This document shows, in pieces, positions 14,416 to 24,046 of a DNA stretch of 64,000 bases. This DNA is from CAZXCK01 sp964639225 (GTDB taxonomy: Bacteria > Chloroflexota > Anaerolineae > Aggregatilineales > Phototrophicaceae). The DNA is taken from NCBI GenBank assembly GCA_964639225.1, contig CAZXCK010000006.1, positions 1 to 64,000 of the forward strand, in the 5' to 3' direction. Each line of letters opens with the position of its first letter. Position 1 is the first letter of the stretch. Made by a program: the position numbers and the translations under genes. A model generated the notes under the pieces. It searched no databases and had not been told where the DNA came from. It saw only the letters and a program-made list of their open reading frames with translations.

Positions 14416-16551
14416 TTATTCGTCCGGTGCATCGACCTCACTGCCGGCCACCTGGTTGACGGTGTGATGTGTGCGGAACAGGCTGAACTGGCCAGAACGT
14501 CCCGGCAGTGCGTTGAGTACGTTCTCCGTCTCCATGATGGAGAACCACAACGGCAGGTCCCAGTCCGTCTCCGGGTCCACCGCGCGCACGTTCTGCTCAG
14601 AGATGAGCATATTATTCTCGTACAGGTGCAGCAGCAGGATGATAAATGCATCGCGCTCCGCCAGGATGTAGCTGGCGATCTCGGTGCTGGCATTGAGCGA
14701 GATGCCTTTGGTATTGTAGCTGCTTTGCGGGTTGCTGTACTCCTGGACGATGGCCGTGTCGTTTTCGACCAGGTATTCGACCGCCCGCTGGAACGACATG
14801 CCACTGTCGAAGGGGCGCAGCCGACGATGCAGGCTGCCCAGCGGACACCAGGCGAAATTGCGGAAGCTGGTGAACTGCTCGATACTGACGACGATGCGCC
14901 GCACCATATCGGCGGTATCGGGTTCGGCCTGTTCCAGTTCTTCCAGCGAAACGCCCTCCCACGACGGCGTCGATTCCTCTATGGGATGATCGTTGCTGTA
15001 AGCGCCGATGGGATAATCTCCGCACAGCTTGATAACCGGCACCAGGTCATCCGGGTTGTGACGATGCGGCACCAGTTGGCGCTCCAGTACGCGCTCGCGC
15101 ACCAGTGCATCGATCCAGTGCGAGCGCCACTGGTCGTCGGTGTTACAGCCGGGCCGGTCCAGATCGCGATCCATCGCCAGCCCCTTCAGCAGAAAGCCGT
15201 AGTTGACGTACTCCCAGCCGCGCACGGTCAGCGTGTTTTCCACACGCCGCACAATACGGTCGCGAATGAGCAACGTCTTCTCGACAATCGGATGCTGCTC
15301 ATTGAGTACGATGTAGCCACTGGTTGAAATAGGCTTGAGAATACCCAGCGAGATGGCCTGCGAAACCAGGTCTTCGCCGCGTGGCCGCGAGACGACCGCG
15401 CCCACATCCTGGAGCTGCTCGATCACCCGTTTGATGGAGAGCGTATCGGTCTCCATTTCGCGGGCCAGCCGGTCGAACTGCACAATGACACTGGTCCACT
15501 GCGACGGCGTGAAGTTGGCCGCGCCCTCATCTGTGAACGTCACCGTGCTCAGCGACTGGTGTGTTTGCAGGTTGGTGAAATCGTCGATGTACTCCACCGT
15601 GATACGCGGGTTGTTTTCCAGCAGGCGGCTGGTACTGCCCCGCACACCCCACAACACCACGCTCAGATTCTGCTTGACCAGCGTGTTGAGCACATCGTTA
15701 AAGTCGCGATCGCCGCTGGCGATGATGTACACATCGGCGGCGTCGGCGTGGCTGGCGTCGGTCATTACATCGCGGGCGATGCGGATATCGGCGCTGTTTT
15801 TGCCGGGCAGGTTAAACACCGGGTCGATGTTGGCCAGCATCAGACGGCTGGGCGCTTCGTCGGCGATCTCGCGCCCGTTGGAATCGACCAGCGGCGGCAG
15901 CGTGCCGCGCTGCCCCCAGGGCGCATAGGCGGCAATCTTCACCACCTGGCCGTAGGCTTTGGCCTGGGTCACAAAGCGGTCGATGAGATGGTCCAGGTTG
16001 ACCACAAACCCCTGCTCGTTGAGGCTGATAGCGATGTTTTCAAAGTCGATATACACCGCCACGTTTTTCGTCTGCAGGCCCAGCAGCGACTCCAGTGGCT
16101 GGAACACCACCTCAGACGCAAACTCGGTGCCCTGCAGCACGTCCTCCGACCCCCACATACGAATGCGCGCATTGCGCGTGGTCTTGACGCGGCGCACCAG
16201 CGGCAGCAGGTCCTGGCTGGTGGTCGCCAGGATCAACTCGTCAATGGGTTCGGGGTCATACGAAAAATAGTGGATAATCAGCGCGTCGGCCAGCGCCTCG
16301 CGATGTGGCATGTTGAACGTATCGTAACCAGCAGCCCTGAAGACGTACTCCGGGTCGATCTTGCTCTGGGCACGCTGCGCTTCCCAACCAGCCACCGCGA
16401 TCGCCCGCAGCCGGTCCGCACTTGCCAGGCCAGCCGCCAGCGCCGCGCCACCGCGCAGGCCAACCGCCAGTTCCTGTAGATCTACTGCAACACCACGACT
16501 TCGAAAATGCAGCAGTAAGTCGTCAACATCTACTACCAGATAAGCAGCCAT
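14416..16551 (-). CDS. Tandem NYN (PIN-like) ribonuclease-domain protein
   Basis: 711 residues. Residues 160-325 form a clear NYN/LabA-type domain with the expected acids: VAVYIDFENIA (D169, E171), SADIRIARDVM (D255, D261) and IIASGDRDFNDVL (D281, D283). Residues 1-140 look like a second, diverged copy: YLVVDVDDLLLHF (D8, D10, D11), ADALIIHYF (D89) and ILATTSQDLLPLV (D114) fall in the same order. Residues 345-410 resemble a winged-helix or LOTUS-like module (LSIKRVIEQLQDVGAVVS). The last 270 residues are unrecognised. NYN domains are usually metal-dependent RNases. The gene is alone between rpsO and proS. The RNA target is unknown. Confidence 0.75.
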   Translation of the reverse strand: MAAYLVVDVDDLLLHFRSRGVAVDLQELAVGLRGGAALAAGLASADRLRAIAVAGWEAQRAQSKIDPEYVFRAAGYDTFNMPHREALADALIIHYFSYDPEPIDELILATTSQDLLPLVRRVKTTRNARIRMWGSEDVLQGTEFASEVVFQPLESLLGLQTKNVAVYIDFENIAISLNEQGFVVNLDHLIDRFVTQAKAYGQVVKIAAYAPWGQRGTLPPLVDSNGREIADEAPSRLMLANIDPVFNLPGKNSADIRIARDVMTDASHADAADVYIIASGDRDFNDVLNTLVKQNLSVVLWGVRGSTSRLLENNPRITVEYIDDFTNLQTHQSLSTVTFTDEGAANFTPSQWTSVIVQFDRLAREMETDTLSIKRVIEQLQDVGAVVSRPRGEDLVSQAISLGILKPISTSGYIVLNEQHPIVEKTLLIRDRIVRRVENTLTVRGWEYVNYGFLLKGLAMDRDLDRPGCNTDDQWRSHWIDALVRERVLERQLVPHRHNPDDLVPVIKLCGDYPIGAYSNDHPIEESTPSWEGVSLEELEQAEPDTADMVRRIVVSIEQFTSFRNFAWCPLGSLHRRLRPFDSGMSFQRAVEYLVENDTAIVQEYSNPQSSYNTKGISLNASTEIASYILAERDAFIILLLHLYENNMLISEQNVRAVDPETDWDLPLWFSIMETENVLNALPGRSGQFSLFRTHHTVNQVAGSEVDAPDE

Positions 16552-16592
16552 TAAACGTAATCCTAAGAATTCGCCCGCCGGTTACACCCGGC

Positions 16593-16598
16593 AGTATA
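16593..16598 (-). promoter_or_regulatory. Possible -10 of the NYN gene
   Basis: TATACT on the minus strand about 42 bases before the ATG. Upstream, CCGCC and GGCGG form a short hairpin in the spacer; no clear -35. Confidence 0.4.
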
Positions 16599-16947
16599 AT
16601 CCGCCCCATAGGCGGCTATTTAACCCAATTCGGTACTAACGCATGACAACTTGATCTGAATGGGGAAGAGTAGGTAGATCAGTCTGTAAGAGCCGCAACC
16701 GGCCTTTTTGGGGCGCGTGCTGGCAGCCTCTCCCCCTTGACGTTAGCACCTTATACACAAAGTCGATTTCTATTCTACATCAATTCAACCGATCAACAGA
16801 CGGTCAGACCGGGTAATTGGCTTATGTTTTACCAAATACTAAGAAATCTTACGGAGATTCCCCGGCGTCGTGGAAAGTGCACAAACCAGAATAAACACCT
16901 CAAATGCACCCTTATGGATGGCACATCGGGTCTATGGTTTCATTCTG

Positions 16948-16977
16948 ACAGGGGCGCAACCCTTCTGCAACCCCTGT
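16948..16977 (-). terminator. Hairpin downstream of proS
   Basis: ACAGGGG and CCCCTGT form a 7-bp stem with an inner GCA/TGC pairing, about 47 bases after the proS stop. There is no U-tract after it. Confidence 0.4.
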
Positions 16978-17023
16978 ATACCTCTATTACCCCAAAAAGC
17001 ACAGGCAGCGTGACTATGCGCAC

Positions 17024-18463
17024 CTAATAGGCTTTGCCAAATATGGCGATGCGCTGCGCCGGCTGCCCGGTATACACGCACCGGCCACTGTCGCCCGGCT
17101 GGTCCAGCGGGAAGCAGCGCAGGGTCGCACCCGTCTCTTCTTTGACGCGACGCTCATCGTCGTCAGAACCGGACCACCAGCCGCGTGCCCAGCCGCCGCG
17201 CTCGATGACACCGCGCAGATCGTCATAGCTGCTAACGTCAAACGTGTTGGCGTCGCGGAAGTCGGCGGCGCTTTGCAGCATATTATTGTGCACCGCTTCC
17301 AGCAGATCGCCGACCGCCGCCGGGATGGCGCCCTGATCGACGAACTGTTTGCCGTCTCTGCCGGGGATGTCGCGTCGGGCCAGCACCGCGCTGCCCTTCT
17401 GCACATCCTTCGGCCCCACTTCCAGGCGCACGGGCACGCCGCGCATCTCCCAGTCGTTGAACTTGAAGCCGGGGCTGTCCTCGCGGTCGTCGAGATGCAG
17501 CCGGTAGCCTGCTGCTCTCAGCGCCGCCACCAGCTTCGTGATGGTCTCCATCACCGGGCCGCGCTCGTCGTCGTTTTTGTAGATAGGAACCGCCACCACC
17601 TGAATCGGCGCGATGCGCGGCGGCATGCGCAGCCCCTTGTCGTCGCCGTGTGCCATGACAACCGCGCCAATCATGCGCGTGCTCACGCCCCACGATGTCG
17701 TCCAGGCGTATTCCTCGACGTTCTCCCGAGACAGGTATTTGATGTCAAAGGCGCGGGCGAAATTCTGGCCCAGATTGTGGCTGGTGCCGGATTGCAGCGC
17801 CTTTTTGTCGCCCATCATGGCCTCGATGGTGTAAGTACGCACCGCCCCGGCGAACTTCTCAATGTCGCTTTTGAGACCCTTCACCACCGGGATGGCCGCG
17901 TCGTTGATGGCGAAATCGGCATAGATGTCGAGCATCTGCAGCGTTTCTTCTTCCGCTTCGGCCTCGGTAGCGTGGGCCGTATGGCCTTCCTGCCACAGAA
18001 ATTCGGTCGTGCGCAGGAAAGGCCGCGTGCGCATCTCCCAGCGGACAACGTTGGCCCACTGGTTAATCAACAGCGGCAGATCGCGGTACGACTGAATCCA
18101 CTGGCTGAACGCCTCGCCGATGATCGTCTCCGACGTCGGGCGCACCACCAGCGGCTCTTCGAGTTTTTTGCCACCAGCATGAGTCACGACGGCCAGTTCC
18201 GGGCTGAAGCCCTCGACATGCTCGGCCTCGCGCTTGAGGTAGCTTTCGGGGATGAAGACCGGGAAGTAAGCGTTCTGGTGGCCGGTCGCCTTGAAGCGGC
18301 GGTCCAACCCGCCCTTGATCGCTTCCCACAGTTCATAGCCATACGGTTTGATGATAAAACAGCCACGAACCGGGGACAGCGTGACGAGGTCCGCCTTATA
18401 GACGATTTCGTTGTACCAGCGAGAAAAATCAACACTCTGCGGCGTGACAGCCTGCGATGCCAT
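17024..18463 (-). CDS. proS: Prolyl-tRNA synthetase, short (archaeal/eukaryotic-like) type
   Basis: A 479-residue class II synthetase that charges tRNA-Pro. Motifs seen: motif 2 region with RPTSETIIGEAFSQWI and RWEMRTRPFLRTTEFLWQEGHTAH, then TSWGVSTRMIGAVVMAHGDDKGLRMPPRIAPIQVV (motif 3 and the hinge to the anticodon-binding domain). It lacks the editing insertion (INS) between motifs 2 and 3 of the long bacterial ProRS, and ends with the zinc-binding-like C-terminal domain typical of the short form, ending in a tyrosine (FGKAY). It has its own promoter. The short type is spread among several bacterial phyla and is not by itself a sign of recent transfer. Confidence 0.95.
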   Translation of the reverse strand: MASQAVTPQSVDFSRWYNEIVYKADLVTLSPVRGCFIIKPYGYELWEAIKGGLDRRFKATGHQNAYFPVFIPESYLKREAEHVEGFSPELAVVTHAGGKKLEEPLVVRPTSETIIGEAFSQWIQSYRDLPLLINQWANVVRWEMRTRPFLRTTEFLWQEGHTAHATEAEAEEETLQMLDIYADFAINDAAIPVVKGLKSDIEKFAGAVRTYTIEAMMGDKKALQSGTSHNLGQNFARAFDIKYLSRENVEEYAWTTSWGVSTRMIGAVVMAHGDDKGLRMPPRIAPIQVVAVPIYKNDDERGPVMETITKLVAALRAAGYRLHLDDREDSPGFKFNDWEMRGVPVRLEVGPKDVQKGSAVLARRDIPGRDGKQFVDQGAIPAAVGDLLEAVHNNMLQSAADFRDANTFDVSSYDDLRGVIERGGWARGWWSGSDDDERRVKEETGATLRCFPLDQPGDSGRCVYTGQPAQRIAIFGKAY

Positions 18464-18511
18464 AGGTTGCGGTTATCCCTTCGCAGTTGAATTGCCCGTC
18501 ATCAGGTAGTT

Positions 18512-18540
18512 ATTATATACCTGTGCGGACATCCTGAAAA
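18512..18540 (-). promoter_or_regulatory. Promoter of proS
   Basis: On the minus strand TATAAT (18512-18517) with TTTTCA (18535-18540) 17 bases before it. Predicted start about 18505, some 42 bases before the ATG. Confidence 0.6.
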
Positions 18541-18542
18541 GA

Positions 18543-18842
18543 TCAGTCCCACGAACGGCCCGCGTTTTGCTCTAATTTGTTCATCACCGCTTCGCCCAGG
18601 TCCACCTCGCTGATGCTGGCAAGCTGCAACAGATACAGCATGACATCGGCCAGTTCACCGGCGAACGCCTCGCGGTCGGTGACTTCCTCGCCCCACTGGA
18701 AATGCTCCAGGACTTCCGACGCTTCCAGCGTCAGCGAGATCGCCAGATTGCGCGGCGTCTGCTGGCGCGGCGAGTCCGGGTCGTACCAGCCCTTGCTGGC
18801 GACAAAGGCGTGCATGGCGGCTTCGAGTGTTTTGATGTCCAT
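18543..18842 (-). CDS. MazG-like nucleotide pyrophosphohydrolase
   Basis: A 99-residue single-domain all-alpha NTP pyrophosphohydrolase. The metal-binding signature is present as EASEVLEHFQW (41-51) and ELADVMLYL (64-72), the ExxE...ExxD pattern of the MazG/dCTPase group. Such enzymes hydrolyse dCTP or other non-canonical nucleotides to the monophosphate and diphosphate in the cytoplasm. It lies 8 bases after the priming glycosyltransferase and probably shares its transcript; a metabolic link to polysaccharide synthesis is not obvious. Confidence 0.85.
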   Translation of the reverse strand: MDIKTLEAAMHAFVASKGWYDPDSPRQQTPRNLAISLTLEASEVLEHFQWGEEVTDREAFAGELADVMLYLLQLASISEVDLGEAVMNKLEQNAGRSWD

Positions 18843-18850
18843 CGATTGGC

Positions 18851-20338
<1,488 letters not shown>

Positions 20339-21249
20339 AGTCTGCGTCCGCCTTTGGCCATCAGTCCCACCAGCACCAGGCTGTGTAACCACAGGGGTGT
20401 CGTGGTCCTGAAATGCTTGCGGTAGAAGATCAGCATCGCCCGGTAGAACTCGAACTGTGCTTTCTGGCTCTTTCGGCTCGCCGCCCTCTTGATATGCCAT
20501 ACCATAACCTCAGGATAATACACCACTTTCCAGCCGGCAGCTTTGACGCGATAGGCCCAGTCCAGGTCTTCACCATACATGAAGAAGGTCTCGTCGAGCA
20601 GGCCAGCATCGGCGATGGCCTCGCGGCGCACCTGCATGTACGCCCCAACCACCGAATCGACTTCCGTTTCCTGGTGTTCATCCACGAACGTCATGTTGTA
20701 CCGCGCGAAACGCGGGCTGTCCGGGAAACGTCGCGCCAGGCCAGAGAAGTGATAAAAGGCCACTTCCGGCGTCGGGAAACTGCGCCGGCAGGCCAGGTCC
20801 AGGCTACCATCCGGCAGCAGCAGGCGAGGACCGGCCATCCCCACCTCAGGCCGGGAGTCCATAAACGCGACCATCTGCGCCAGCGACTCCGGCGGCAGTT
20901 CCGTATCCGGGTTCAGCAGCAGCGCGTAGCGCGGCGCGTCCGGCGCAATCTGCCCGGAATCGCCGAAACCCAGTGCCCTCAGGCCCAGGTTGTTACCATA
21001 GCTGAAACCACCGTTACGCTCGCTGACGATCAGCTCCACCTGGGGGAAGTCCTGGCGCACCATGTCGGGGCTGCCATCGGTGGATGCGTTATCGACCACC
21101 ACCACCCGACAGGAAAAATCCCCCTGGCTGGCGACGACCGTCTCCAGGCATTTTTTCAGAAGATCGCGTGTGTTCCAGTTGACAATCACAATGCCAAGAT
21201 CGGTCATCATTTTACTGCTCAGGTGTGATCTCAGGCCCGATTTACTCGC

Positions 21250-21258
21250 ATTCTACCA
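21250..21258 (-). promoter_or_regulatory. Extended -10 of the glycosyltransferase operon
   Basis: TGGTAGAAT on the minus strand (TAGAAT at 21250-21255), about 40 bases before the ATG. No clear -35, as expected of extended -10 promoters. Confidence 0.5.
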
Positions 21259-21297
21259 TAAAAGCCTATAGCCGAGTATGACGCCTGTCCACTGTTA

Positions 21298-22833
21298 TCA
21301 GGGCGTCGCCGTCGGCAACGTGCGCAGTGGAGCGCCGCGCAAAGCCGCTCGCAGCGCGTCGCGGTCGTCCCAGGGATGCTCCACCGTGCCGAAGCACATG
21401 CTCTGCTCGTGGCCTTTGCCACACGCCAGCACGATATCGCCCGGCTGCGCCATCTGGCAGGCACGGTACAGCGCCTCGCCCCGGTCCGGCACGCGAATAA
21501 ACGTCTGCCCCTCGACGCCGCCCTGCGCCACGCAGCCCTCGGCCATCATCTGCAGAATGTCGTCCAGCGATTCGGTGCGCGGGTCCTCGGCGGTCAGCAC
21601 GGTGATGTCGGCCAGCCGGGCCGAAGTCTCGGCCATCAGGCGGCGCTTCTCGACATCACGCAGGCCGGCGCTGCCAAACACGGCGATCACGCGCCGCCCT
21701 GGCTCCAGAACGGTACGGGCGGCGGTCAGCGCCTGTTTGAGCGCGTTGGGCGTGTGGGCAAAATCGACGATGGCGGTGAAGTCCTGCCCCTCGTCGATGC
21801 GCTCCATACGCCCGGAGAGGGCCGTCACCGCGCCGATGCCAGCCTGTATGGCCGCTGTCTCGACCCCCAGCGCAGACGCCGCCGCGATAGTCGCCAGCGC
21901 GTTGGCGACGTTGAACGCGCCAAACAGTTGCAGGCGATACTCAACGCCATCGACCGTGAAGCGCGTACCGTCCGGCTCGTGGCGCATGTCGCGCGCGACG
22001 AAATCGGCGGCGCGGCCTTCCACGCTGTAGCGTACCACCCGATCCGCCGGGAAAGCAGCGAAGTAGTCGGCGCTGGGGTCGTCAGCGTTGACCACGCTGA
22101 TACCCGGCACGCCGGGCGTCCGCTGGCTGCTGGCCAGCATGGCGAACATCATGCCTTTGGCGGCGCGATAATTCTCGAAAGTACCGTGATAATCCAGATG
22201 CTCGTGCATGACGTTGGTCATCACCGCCACGTCGATATCGACCCCGTGCAGACGGCCCTGGTCCAGCCCATGACTGGTCATCTCCAATACGGCATAAGTC
22301 AGCCCGTTAGCGACCATCTGCGCCAGGTAGTCCTGCACCTGATGCGCGGGCGGCGTGGTGACGTGCAGGCCGGTGTCGGCGGTCTGCCCGCCCAGGTCGG
22401 CGGCCAGCGTGCTGATGCAGCCCGTCTGCCCGCCACTGGCGACATTCAGCACACTGTGCAGCAGCGTGGTGGTCGTCGTTTTGCCATCAGTCCCGGTGAC
22501 GCCCGCCACCACCAACCGGCGCGACGGAAAATCGTGGTAGGCAGCAGCCAGCGGACCCAGCACATAAGCCGCCTGGCGCACCTGGACATACGGCAGCGGC
22601 AGATCGTGGAGCGCCTGCTCGCCGACGACCGCCACCGCGCCGCGCTCAATCGCCTGGGGGATAAACTGGTGACCATCCACCGAGCAACCCTGCCGGGCGA
22701 CGAACACACCGCCGGGCTGCACATCCAGCGCGGACTCGACGACCGGCGCGCTGATGGCCACGCTGGTATCGCCCCACACAGCAATCCGTTGTTCCGCTGG
22801 TACATGCGCCAGCAGATCGGCCAGGGTTTTCAT
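21298..22833 (-). CDS. murE: UDP-MurNAc-L-Ala-D-Glu ligase (third amino acid)
   Basis: A 511-residue Mur ligase that adds the third, diamino, residue of the peptidoglycan stem peptide. The three domains are normal: UDP-binding N-domain, ATPase with VTGTDGKTTTT and the ALKQALTAARTVLEPGRRVIAVFGSAG region, and a C-terminal domain. The specificity loop reads EDPRTES rather than the DNPR of meso-diaminopimelate enzymes, so the added residue is uncertain; ornithine is known in some Chloroflexota cell walls. It stands alone with its own promoter, about 37 kb from the main division and cell wall cluster; murF is not in the window. Confidence 0.93.
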   Translation of the reverse strand: MKTLADLLAHVPAEQRIAVWGDTSVAISAPVVESALDVQPGGVFVARQGCSVDGHQFIPQAIERGAVAVVGEQALHDLPLPYVQVRQAAYVLGPLAAAYHDFPSRRLVVAGVTGTDGKTTTTTLLHSVLNVASGGQTGCISTLAADLGGQTADTGLHVTTPPAHQVQDYLAQMVANGLTYAVLEMTSHGLDQGRLHGVDIDVAVMTNVMHEHLDYHGTFENYRAAKGMMFAMLASSQRTPGVPGISVVNADDPSADYFAAFPADRVVRYSVEGRAADFVARDMRHEPDGTRFTVDGVEYRLQLFGAFNVANALATIAAASALGVETAAIQAGIGAVTALSGRMERIDEGQDFTAIVDFAHTPNALKQALTAARTVLEPGRRVIAVFGSAGLRDVEKRRLMAETSARLADITVLTAEDPRTESLDDILQMMAEGCVAQGGVEGQTFIRVPDRGEALYRACQMAQPGDIVLACGKGHEQSMCFGTVEHPWDDRDALRAALRGAPLRTLPTATP

Positions 22834-22871
22834 TGCGTCTCATCCTTAAATTTGCAGCCGAAACCGACCGC

Positions 22872-22880
22872 ATTATAGCA
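22872..22880 (-). promoter_or_regulatory. Extended -10 promoter of murE
   Basis: TGCTATAAT on the minus strand, directly after the U-tract of the ATP synthase terminator. Predicted start about 22865, 32 bases before the murE ATG. Confidence 0.65.
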
Positions 22881-22882
22881 AA

Positions 22883-22913
22883 CAAAAAGCGCGCCACCAG
22901 CGGCGGCACGCTT
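22883..22913 (-). terminator. Intrinsic terminator of the Fo operon
   Basis: A 9-bp stem (AAGCGTGCC with GGCGCGCTT on the minus strand, one G-U pair) followed by TTTTTG, 30 bases after the b-delta stop codon. It indicates that the operon really ends here, without F1 genes. Confidence 0.82.
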
Positions 22914-22942
22914 CTGATTTCGTCCGGGTGTTGCCCGGTTGG

Positions 22943-23740
22943 TTAGTTCAGCCGTGCCGACAGATCGGTCAGGCCGCTGCGCACGCTGCCGTCGATCACA
23001 CGATCACCAGCGCGCAGGATCAGCCCGCCCAGGATGGCCGGATCGACGACGAACTCGGCCTCGTCGGCGCCGATCTCTTTCTTGACGCGGGCCTGCTCTT
23101 TGTCGTCCAGCGGCATGGCGCTGACCACGACAATGCTGCCTTCCATCTTCTTGGCGCCTTCCGGCACGCGGGAGAAGAAGTCATCGATGAGCGCCTGCTG
23201 CTTCTTGGCATCCAGGTTCTCGTGGATCAGGCGCTGCGCCACTGCGATTGAGATGGCCGACACCTGATCGCGCAGACCGGCGAGCTGTGCATTGCGCTCC
23301 ACCTGGGCCGCTGCCCGTGCTTCAGCGCGAATCTTCTCGCCCTCGGCGCGCGCTTCGGCTTCGATCGTCTTGGCGACTTCCTCGCCGCGCTGCCGCGCTT
23401 CGTCTACCACCTGGGCCGCCTCGGTGCGGGCCTGGGCCAGAATCTTCTCGGCTTCGGCCTCGGCGTTGCGGCGAGCATTGGCGGCGGCGGCAGCGTCCTC
23501 AAGACCGCGCTCGATTTTCGCCGCGCGGGCGTCGAGCATGTTGGTCATCGGGCGCCACAGGAAGATCGTCAACACCGCCAAAATCAAGCCAAAGTTGATG
23601 ATCTGTGCGATGAGGAAACCGAGATTGATGCCCAGAGCATCCAGGGGTCCCCCACCATCCTCGGCTGCCAGGGCCGGCGTCACGGTGAATAGCAGCACCA
23701 GAACCACCAGCAGCGCGATCGTTTTCTTTTGCCCTCGCAT
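22943..23740 (-). CDS. atpF: ATP synthase Fo subunit b fused to the C-terminal part of delta
   Basis: 265 residues. It starts with a signal-peptide-like segment (KKTIALLVVLVLLFTVTPALA), then the b-subunit membrane helix (about 38-62, LIAQIINFGLILAVLTIFLWRP) and a long Ala/Glu/Arg coiled coil (66-190), the peripheral stalk. Residues 200-265 (VVVSAMPLDDKEQARVKKEI, GGLILRAGDRVIDGSVRSGL) match the C-terminal domain of subunit delta/OSCP, whose signature is the RAGD-VIDGS-R block. The N-terminal helical domain of delta that grips the alpha subunits is missing here. The gene follows atpE and ends the operon. Full b-delta fusions are known in mycobacteria; this partial one is different. Confidence 0.88.
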   Translation of the reverse strand: MRGQKKTIALLVVLVLLFTVTPALAAEDGGGPLDALGINLGFLIAQIINFGLILAVLTIFLWRPMTNMLDARAAKIERGLEDAAAAANARRNAEAEAEKILAQARTEAAQVVDEARQRGEEVAKTIEAEARAEGEKIRAEARAAAQVERNAQLAGLRDQVSAISIAVAQRLIHENLDAKKQQALIDDFFSRVPEGAKKMEGSIVVVSAMPLDDKEQARVKKEIGADEAEFVVDPAILGGLILRAGDRVIDGSVRSGLTDLSARLN

Positions 23741-23773
23741 GAGTATCTCCTTACAGCCAGTGATAACCAGCGA

Positions 23774-24010
23774 TTACAGCACGAAGACGATCAGCAGAGC
23801 AACCACCAGAGCGTAGATGGCGATAGCTTCGGTGAACACGATCGCCAGAATCATATTCGTCTGAATCTGACCACCTGCATCGGGGTTACGACCAATGGCC
23901 TGCATCGCACCCTGCGCCAGCAAACCGATACCGATGCCCGGCCCAATCGCCGCCAACATCGCCAGTCCAGCGCCGATAGCCTTCAGACCAACAGAGATAT
24001 CACCTTCCAT
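23774..24010 (-). CDS. atpE: ATP synthase Fo subunit c
   Basis: A 78-residue hairpin proteolipid that forms the rotor ring. Helix 1 has the packing motif AAIGPGIGIG (20-29), the cytoplasmic loop is RNPD (41-44), and the ion-binding carboxylate is E61 (FTEAIAIY). The glutamate is followed by Ala rather than Ser/Thr, and the helix 1 glutamine of sodium-binding rings is not evident at the matching position, so proton coupling is the likely reading. It lies 36 bases after the a subunit gene and 33 before the b-delta gene. Confidence 0.96.
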   Translation of the reverse strand: MEGDISVGLKAIGAGLAMLAAIGPGIGIGLLAQGAMQAIGRNPDAGGQIQTNMILAIVFTEAIAIYALVVALLIVFVL

Positions 24011-24046
24011 GATTACACATTCCTCCTGCGTTGCTCGATTATATGC

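Larger units (their letters stand above)
16552..17023. other. Low-GC intergenic stretch with structured segments
   Basis: No protein gene is convincing. It contains the -10 of the NYN gene, a hairpin after proS, and a segment at about 16664-16735 whose ends (GGGGAAGAG; CTCTCCCC) can pair around an inner GCCG-CAAC-CGGC hairpin followed by TTTTT. No match to tRNA, tmRNA, SRP RNA or RNase P signatures that I know. Confidence 0.4.

Noticed and set aside
16650..16740. T-box leader on the plus strand (AGAGTAGGTAGA and a terminator-like hairpin)
   Set aside because: No GGGTGG-type T-box sequence and no tRNA synthetase or amino acid gene downstream on that strand.
16737..17027. A plus-strand 96-codon open frame in the low-GC region
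   Set aside because: No ribosome binding site, unlike any family I know, composition as in non-coding DNA, and it ends over the proS stop.
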